From: CAVTHW01 sp963734625
GTDB lineage: Bacteria > Acidobacteriota > Terriglobia > Bryobacterales > Bryobacteraceae
Assembly (NCBI GenBank): GCA_963734625.1
Contig: CAVTHW010000014.1
Span: 124,001 to 188,000 of the forward strand
DNA: 64,000 bases
Direction: 5' to 3'
In this document: positions 59,103 through 64,000 of the stretch, piece by piece
How the letters are laid out: every line of letters begins with the position of its first letter
How positions within the stretch are numbered: position 1 is the stretch's first letter
The notes under the pieces: generated by a model
What the model was told of the DNA's origin: nothing
Database searches by the model: none
The model's input: the letters and a program-made list of their open reading frames with translations, nothing else
Program-made: the position numbers and the translations under genes

Positions 59103-60191
59103 TCAAGACCGGCGTTCGGCCACGATGGTGAGGCGCATGTCTCGCGCCCTGCGCACAACTTTATGAATCAGGTTGACGCTGGGGAATCGTTGCCAGGGTG
59201 TGTATCGCGCCCGCGCCATGAAGATATGGGTGACTCTTTGGACTCTGGCAAATTGGACCAGGGTCTCGGCTGGGTCCTCACCTTCGAGCACTCGCGTTTC
59301 GATGTGGAGGTCGCGCGCGAATTTCAAGTGTTTCTCGACGGCGTCGCCGGGTGACTGCGACTCGAATGGGCGCCGGACGTGGACGGCAAAGCATTCAGCC
59401 TGGAGATAGTCGGCGACTCGCCAGGCCCGCCGGATGAGATTGGCCGTCGACGGCTGGCCGGTGATGTAAACCAGAAACCGTTCGCGAGCCGGTGAGGCTC
59501 CCGGCTCCGCCGCCGAGGGCGTCGTGGCCTGCCGGACATCCACTTCGTGAGCCGCCTGGCGCAGCGCCATCTCCCGCAGCGCCACCAGATTGGATTCCTT
59601 AAAGAAGTTCTCCAAAGCGCGCGATGCCTTCTCCGGCGCGTAGACGGCCCCGCGCTGCAGCCGGTGGATCAACGCGGCCGGGGTGAGATCCACCATGGCG
59701 ATCTGATCGGCATGCTTCACCACCCAATCGGGCACCGTCTCCCTCACCAGGATTCCGGTGATCTGGAGAACCTGATCGTTGATGCTTTCCAGGTGCTGAA
59801 TATTCATGGTGGTGATCACGTCCAGGCCGGCATCGAGCAGCACGAAAACGTCCTCCCAGCGTTTCGTGCGTTCGGAGCCGGGGACGTTGGTGTGGGCGAA
59901 CTCATCCACGAGACAGACCGCCGGTTTTCGGGCGAGGATCGCCTCGGTGTCCATTTCTTCGAAATACGCCCCGCGGTACTCGATATTGCGGCGCGGTACG
60001 AGTTCCAGGCCCTCGGTCTTGGCGATGGTGTCCTGTCTGCCGTGCGCTTCGAAGTAGCCGATGACGACATCGACCCCTTTGGCCTTCAGCTCGAGTCCCT
60101 CATCAAGCATTCGATAAGTCTTGCCCACGCCGGCCGCGTAGCCCATGAGCACTTTGAGTTTTCCTCGATGTGGCTGTGCCGAGCTGGCCAT
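59103..60191 (-). CDS. Stand-alone KdpD N-terminal/UspA protein (first)
   Basis: A 362-aa soluble protein equal to the N-terminal half of KdpD without membrane or kinase domain. KVLMGYAAGVGKTYRMLDEG is the Walker A motif, CLVDEFAHTNVPGSERTKRW the Walker B, and a UspA-like domain covers residues 240-362 (FLVYITGQPSTANLIRRAWR). In KdpD these parts bind ATP/c-di-AMP-type signals and tune kinase activity. Here they are a separate gene, 14 bp downstream of a second copy. It may act in trans on the short KdpD kinase at 62000-63478. Confidence 0.88.
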   Translation of the reverse strand: MASSAQPHRGKLKVLMGYAAGVGKTYRMLDEGLELKAKGVDVVIGYFEAHGRQDTIAKTEGLELVPRRNIEYRGAYFEEMDTEAILARKPAVCLVDEFAHTNVPGSERTKRWEDVFVLLDAGLDVITTMNIQHLESINDQVLQITGILVRETVPDWVVKHADQIAMVDLTPAALIHRLQRGAVYAPEKASRALENFFKESNLVALREMALRQAAHEVDVRQATTPSAAEPGASPARERFLVYITGQPSTANLIRRAWRVADYLQAECFAVHVRRPFESQSPGDAVEKHLKFARDLHIETRVLEGEDPAETLVQFARVQRVTHIFMARARYTPWQRFPSVNLIHKVVRRARDMRLTIVAERRS

Positions 60192-60205
60192 ATGGTGGAA
60201 TCCCT

Positions 60206-61318
60206 TCAGTGAGGGAAAACGCAGACGTCCATGGACTCCGCCGAACGGATCAGGCGGTCCACGGGGTTGCCGAAAAGCCGGCTCCACAGACCCTCTCTGA
60301 GACTGTGTCCGATAAAGATCTGTGTAATCCGGTTCGCACGCGCGAATTTGAGTATGGCCTGGATGGGATCTTCGTCGGTCAGCGCTTCGACGCGGGCCCC
60401 GGCGTCGCGCGCCAGAACCAGTTGCTTCTCGAGGGCCGCCTGATCGGCCTCGCTGAGGGCCGACTGATGAACGTTCAGAACATGCAGTTCGCCGTGGAAG
60501 CGGTCTGCGGTGCGCCGGGCAATAGCCAGCATGGCCGCGGCATTCGCGCGGGGAGTAACACAGACCAGAATCCTCTCCTGCGTGGCGATCTGCTGGTTCA
60601 GCCCGTGGGTTTCGAGGTAGCTGTCAAGCTGGCGGTCCACGACCTCGGCGGCCAGCAGCAACGCGATTTCCCGGAGCTCGGAGAGCCTGCGCCTCTCGGC
60701 CGCTTTGGCCGCCTCGTCGGGTTGACGCCCCAGCCGGTCGAACAGTTGTTCGGGCGGGACATCCACCATTTCAATTTCATCCGCAGCCTTCAGAAAGGCT
60801 TTGGGAATCGTCTCGGCGACCTTCTTAGCAGTGAGCGGCTCAACCTGCGATCGCAACTCCTCGATATGCTGCAGGTTGACGGCGGTGATAATGGAAATGC
60901 CCGCATCCCTTAGTTCCTGGAGATCCTGGTAGCGCTTCGCATTGCGGCAGCGGGGCGGATTGTCCTGGGCCAGGTTGTCCACCAGACAGACTTGCGGTTT
61001 GCGTTCCAGGATGGCGTGAAGATCCAGCACGTCGCGGCCGTCCACTTGCAGCGGCGGGATGACTTCGAAGTAGGGGATGAGCGCCTCGACTCTGGGGTCC
61101 ATCTTGCGCTGTAGGGCGCCGATAACCACGTCCTCGCCGCGTTGCTTTCGACGCCGGCCCTCGTCCAACATGCGGTAGGACTTGCCTACGCCGGATGCGT
61201 ATCCGAGGAAGACCTTCAACTGGCCGAGCCCATGGCTGTGCTCCTGGGCGTGAATCCGCTGAAGGAGTTCATCGGGATCGGGACGGCCGTCTGTAGTCGA
61301 GGGCACTCTAATCTCCAT
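60206..61318 (-). CDS. Stand-alone KdpD N-terminal/UspA protein (second, diverged)
   Basis: A 370-aa relative of the neighbouring KdpD-like protein: KVFLGYASGVGKSYRMLDEG gives an intact Walker A. The Walker B position reads CLVDNLAQDNPPRCRNAKRY, where Asn replaces the usual Glu and the HTNVPGS block is lost. A UspA-like C-terminal domain is present (ILVCVTPRANAAAMLAIARR). It may bind but not hydrolyse nucleotide. The ATG 61318 overlaps the kdpE stop by one base (TAATG), so it is part of the kdp operon. Confidence 0.85.
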   Translation of the reverse strand: MEIRVPSTTDGRPDPDELLQRIHAQEHSHGLGQLKVFLGYASGVGKSYRMLDEGRRRKQRGEDVVIGALQRKMDPRVEALIPYFEVIPPLQVDGRDVLDLHAILERKPQVCLVDNLAQDNPPRCRNAKRYQDLQELRDAGISIITAVNLQHIEELRSQVEPLTAKKVAETIPKAFLKAADEIEMVDVPPEQLFDRLGRQPDEAAKAAERRRLSELREIALLLAAEVVDRQLDSYLETHGLNQQIATQERILVCVTPRANAAAMLAIARRTADRFHGELHVLNVHQSALSEADQAALEKQLVLARDAGARVEALTDEDPIQAILKFARANRITQIFIGHSLREGLWSRLFGNPVDRLIRSAESMDVCVFPH

Positions 61319-62007
61319 TATGGGACGTTGAACCGGTAGCCGATCCACGGCTCGGTCAACAGGTACTCCGGTTTGGAGGGATTGATCTCGATCTTCTTGC
61401 GAAGCTGGTTGACGAACACGCGGAGATACTCGACCTCGCCACCGTAGTCGGGTCCCCAGACGGCTTGCAGGAGGCTGCCGTGTGTAATCGCCACGTTAGG
61501 ATGGGAGGCGAGGTGGTGTAACAGGTCGAACTCCTTCGGGGTCAACCGGATCTCCTTGTTGCGGACGGTTACGCGCCGGGTTGCCGCGTTAATCTCGAGG
61601 CCGCCGGCGACGATCATAGCGGCGGCGCCCTCCGCCGACAGAGGGAGCCGTCTCAAAGCGGCGCGGATGCGCGCCAGCAATTCCGGCATGCTGAAGGGCT
61701 TGGTCACGTAATCGTCGGCGCCGGCATCAAGCGCCTCGACCTTGTCTCTGTCGGTGTTGCGGACGGTCAGGACCACGATCGCCACGTCCCACTGCTCGCG
61801 GATTGCGCGGCACGCCGCCATGCCTCCCATTCCCGGCATGTTCATGTCAAGCAGTACCAGGTCGTACTTCTCTTCGCGGAGCTTCTGCAGGGCGTCCTCG
61901 CCGCTGCGGGCATCATTTATGAAGTAGCCCTGCGCGGCGAGTGTGGCGCGCATCACCCGGCGAATCTGCGGTTCGTCGTCCACGACCAGGATTCGGGCGT
62001 TACTCAT
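61318..62007 (-). CDS. kdpE: KdpE-like response regulator (OmpR/PhoB type)
   Basis: A 229-aa regulator: receiver domain (ILVVDDEPQIRRVMRATLAA, phospho-Asp in LVLLDMNMPGMGG, Lys in YVTKPFSMPELLARI) and winged-helix output (LTPKEFDLLHHLASHPNVAI, VNQLRKKIEINPSKPEYLLT). In other bacteria KdpE activates kdpFABC at low potassium. It overlaps the kinase gene by 8 bp. Confidence 0.92.
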   Translation of the reverse strand: MSNARILVVDDEPQIRRVMRATLAAQGYFINDARSGEDALQKLREEKYDLVLLDMNMPGMGGMAACRAIREQWDVAIVVLTVRNTDRDKVEALDAGADDYVTKPFSMPELLARIRAALRRLPLSAEGAAAMIVAGGLEINAATRRVTVRNKEIRLTPKEFDLLHHLASHPNVAITHGSLLQAVWGPDYGGEVEYLRVFVNQLRKKIEINPSKPEYLLTEPWIGYRFNVP

Positions 62008-63478
62008 GGCAATTGTCCGCGCGCGCGATCGGCAGGGAGAAGGAGAAACGCGATCCTCTCCCCGGCTGGCTCGTCACCCAGATCTTTCCGGCGTGGGCCT
62101 CCACAATGCGGCGCACGATCGCGAGCCCCATGCCGGTTCCGGGTATGTGTTCGCGGAGACCTGGAGCACGGTAGAACTTCTCGAAGACGCGGTCCTGCTG
62201 GTTTTCGGGAATGCCCGGGCCCTGATCCGCGACGCTGACGACGATAGAGTCTCCGTCAGCCTCGGCCGAAAGTTGGATGGGCGCCAGAGGTTCCGAGTAT
62301 TTGGCGGCGTTGTTCAGAAGCTGGGTGATAACAATCTCGATTAAGGCCCGGTCCGCGCAGCACGTGGGCAGGTCGCCGGGGATGGCGACCGCAACCTGGC
62401 GATCGGCCAGAACGGAACGGAGCTTCTTGAGGGATCCCGCCACCAGATCCGGAAGAGCATGGGGCTCCGTTCGCACCTGGATATCCCCGGCCTCGATGCG
62501 GGCCACGTCGATCGCTTCGCTGACCAGATAGTTCATTCGATCGGATTCCTCGTCGATGATGGTCAGCAGTTCCCTGACGTTGGCGTCAGCGGGGGAATCG
62601 GAAAGCAGGGCCGAGACCGCGGCTTTGATGGAGGTCAGAGGCGTCTTGAATTCGTGGGCGATGGCATCCAGTAAGGTAGACTTGAGCTCCTCGTTTTGGC
62701 GCGCAGCCTGGGCCTGTCCGATTAACTCGCGGTTGCGAGCCCGCTCAAAGGCGATAGCCGCAAGGTTGGCAACCGCGTGCAGGGCGGTTTCCGAGATCGA
62801 AGCACCCTGAATGCCCAGGCTGCCCTCCGGGTGGCCGCCCAAACTTATCGGAATGATCTTCATTCCTGCCGCCGGGTCCTGAAGAACCGTGCCTTGCAGC
62901 GCGGCGTCCCGCAGTTGGCTGTCGGTTAGCGTAAGATCTTGGGGTCCTGAGCGATGAGCCGTCCCGCTGGATCGGTCGAATACGGCTACCGCCTCCGCGC
63001 CGAACACCTGGGCGATCTGATTGGCGACTTGCTGGGCCGCCTCGGCCTGTCCCTCGGTGATCATGAGAGAGCGGCTGAACGAGTACAGCCGCTCCATCTC
63101 CTCACGCCGCTCATCGGCCTCGATGGTCCGCCGCCGCGCGCGTGCCGAGAGATGGCTGGAGATCACGGCGGCAGCCAGAAAAGCCATGAGTGCCAGCCAG
63201 TTCTGCGGATCGGCGATGGTAAAAGTGCCGACGGGGGGAAGGAAGAAGAAATTGAGACAGAGCATCGCCGCCATAGACGCAATCACGGCTTCCGTCAATC
63301 CCCAGGCTGTCGCGACGATCAGAATCGCCAGGAGGTAGGAGAGGGCGACGGTGGTGCTGTTGACCGAGAAGACCCGATGGTAGAGAAAGGTGATGGCGCC
63401 GATCGCGGCCACCGCACAGGCGGTTTGAACTGCAATGCGCTGGACCTTATTGCCCGACTGTGCCGTGACGCTCTCCAC
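62000..63478 (-). CDS. kdpD: KdpD-like sensor histidine kinase lacking the KdpD/UspA domains
   Basis: A 492-aa kinase equal to the C-terminal half of KdpD: DUF4118 membrane region with about four helices (residues 15-105), a GAF domain (from about 140), HisKA with His in LLDAIAHEFKTPLTSIKAAV, and HATPase_c (LLNNAAKYSEPLAPIQLSAE, GTGMGLAIVRRIVEAHAG). The usual N-terminal KdpD and UspA domains are missing and appear as two separate genes downstream. Starts at GTG 63478, 9 bp after the kdpC stop. Confidence 0.92.
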   Translation of the reverse strand: MESVTAQSGNKVQRIAVQTACAVAAIGAITFLYHRVFSVNSTTVALSYLLAILIVATAWGLTEAVIASMAAMLCLNFFFLPPVGTFTIADPQNWLALMAFLAAAVISSHLSARARRRTIEADERREEMERLYSFSRSLMITEGQAEAAQQVANQIAQVFGAEAVAVFDRSSGTAHRSGPQDLTLTDSQLRDAALQGTVLQDPAAGMKIIPISLGGHPEGSLGIQGASISETALHAVANLAAIAFERARNRELIGQAQAARQNEELKSTLLDAIAHEFKTPLTSIKAAVSALLSDSPADANVRELLTIIDEESDRMNYLVSEAIDVARIEAGDIQVRTEPHALPDLVAGSLKKLRSVLADRQVAVAIPGDLPTCCADRALIEIVITQLLNNAAKYSEPLAPIQLSAEADGDSIVVSVADQGPGIPENQQDRVFEKFYRAPGLREHIPGTGMGLAIVRRIVEAHAGKIWVTSQPGRGSRFSFSLPIARADNCHE

Positions 63479-63487
63479 TACCAGATT

Positions 63488-64000
63488 TTACTCGGATTTC
63501 TTTGGGAAGCTCAGGTCGAGGGCGCGGTTGATTTCGAGAACGTTCACCCGGGGTTCACCCAGGAAGCCGAGGTCGCGTTTCTTTGTGTGCCTCGCAACGA
63601 GATCCCCGACCTGTTTCGCCGACATGCCGCGCGCCCTGGCGATGCGCGCTGCCTGCGCTTCGGCCGAGGCGGGGCTGATGTCCGGATCCAGGCCGCTGGC
63701 GGATGATGTAACCAAATCAGCCGGAATCGGCCCGGCGTAGTCCGGGTTGTTCTGGCGGAAGCTAGCCACGGAATCCTTCACGCGGCCGGCAAGCTTCTGA
63801 TTGGTTGGGCCAAGATTAGATGCACCGGAAGCGGTTGGATCGTAGCCGTCGTCGCCGGCCGCGGAGGGCCGGGGTTGGAAATACTCCGGCTTCTTAAAGT
63901 TCTGCCCGATCAGCCCGGAGCCGATGGCTTGCCCATTGGCCACTATCAGGCTGCCGTTGGCCCTGGCCGGGAATAGGATCTGACACAGTCCGGTTACCAA
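63488..64000 (-). CDS. kdpC: Potassium-transporting ATPase subunit KdpC (5' end outside window)
   Basis: Chaperone-like subunit of the KdpFABC high-affinity potassium pump. The visible 170 residues begin LVTGLCQILFPARANGSLIV, which in the family follows an N-terminal membrane helix, so the true start lies beyond the window. GSGLIGQNFKKPEYFQPRPS and the conserved C-terminal SAKQVGDLVARHTKKRDLGF, then NVLEINRALD, identify it. First visible gene of the kdp operon; kdpA and kdpB presumably precede it. Confidence 0.93.
   Translation of the reverse strand: MVTGLCQILFPARANGSLIVANGQAIGSGLIGQNFKKPEYFQPRPSAAGDDGYDPTASGASNLGPTNQKLAGRVKDSVASFRQNNPDYAGPIPADLVTSSASGLDPDISPASAEAQAARIARARGMSAKQVGDLVARHTKKRDLGFLGEPRVNVLEINRALDLSFPKKSE

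Overview
The window is GC-rich bacterial chromosome, densely coded on both strands. It most likely comes from an acidobacterium of the Bryobacterales/Solibacter type. The pointers are protein styles typical of that group: a beta-propeller protein ending in a Solibacter-type C-terminal domain (TIGR03437-like), a VWA protein of the acidobacterial type (TIGR03436-like), a decayed HAF-repeat protein, and several large membrane Ser/Thr kinases fused to TPR or TolB-like sensor regions. This assignment is inference from gene style; no rRNA is present. Layout, 1-15.6 kb: an ECF sigma / anti-sigma / rsmA / gltX operon (minus strand), bshA, an orphan NarL-type histidine kinase, a secreted methyltransferase and a propeller protein, then a plus-strand FecR-domain set, small proteins, pcm, and a permease-coaE-htrA-unknown operon. 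15.6-29.8 kb: a DUF1080/PHP-like fusion, a thioesterase, a HAF pseudogene, a TolB-propeller kinase, an HU gene with a clear promoter and operator-like palindrome, an M50 protease, three glycosyltransferases, and pilD-uppS-cdsA closed by a strong terminator facing an RRM gene. 29.7-39.5 kb: a minus-strand run rpiB-glyA-glycosyltransferase-kinase/TPR-(relics)-kinase/TPR-truncated kinase. Its middle is a tandem duplication of about 3.1 kb. 39.6-50.6 kb: proS, DUF2007, comEC, an epimerase, myo-inositol-phosphate synthase, a LytTR response regulator, a lutABC lactate-utilisation operon and a CAU-anticodon tRNA. 50.7-53.1 kb: a three-gene sortase module consisting of a secreted protein with an LPKTAS-type sorting signal, a VWA protein and a sortase with His, Cys and Arg in place. 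It is the most interesting locus because sortases are rare outside Gram-positive bacteria. 53.1-59.1 kb: a possible 53-aa gene, a wrecked IS1182-type transposase, a tRNA T-arm-like relic, a hybrid histidine kinase and a DUF4342 protein. 59.1-64 kb: a kdp operon end in which KdpD is split over three genes, two of them stand-alone KdpD/UspA proteins. A recurring oddity is that six otherwise intact-looking genes (anti-sigma, propeller, the gene after htrA, a GT2, the HAF protein, lutB) each become continuous if one G or C is removed. Either the assembly carries single-base insertions or several loci are decaying. Coordinates for these genes are given for the frame-corrected reading.
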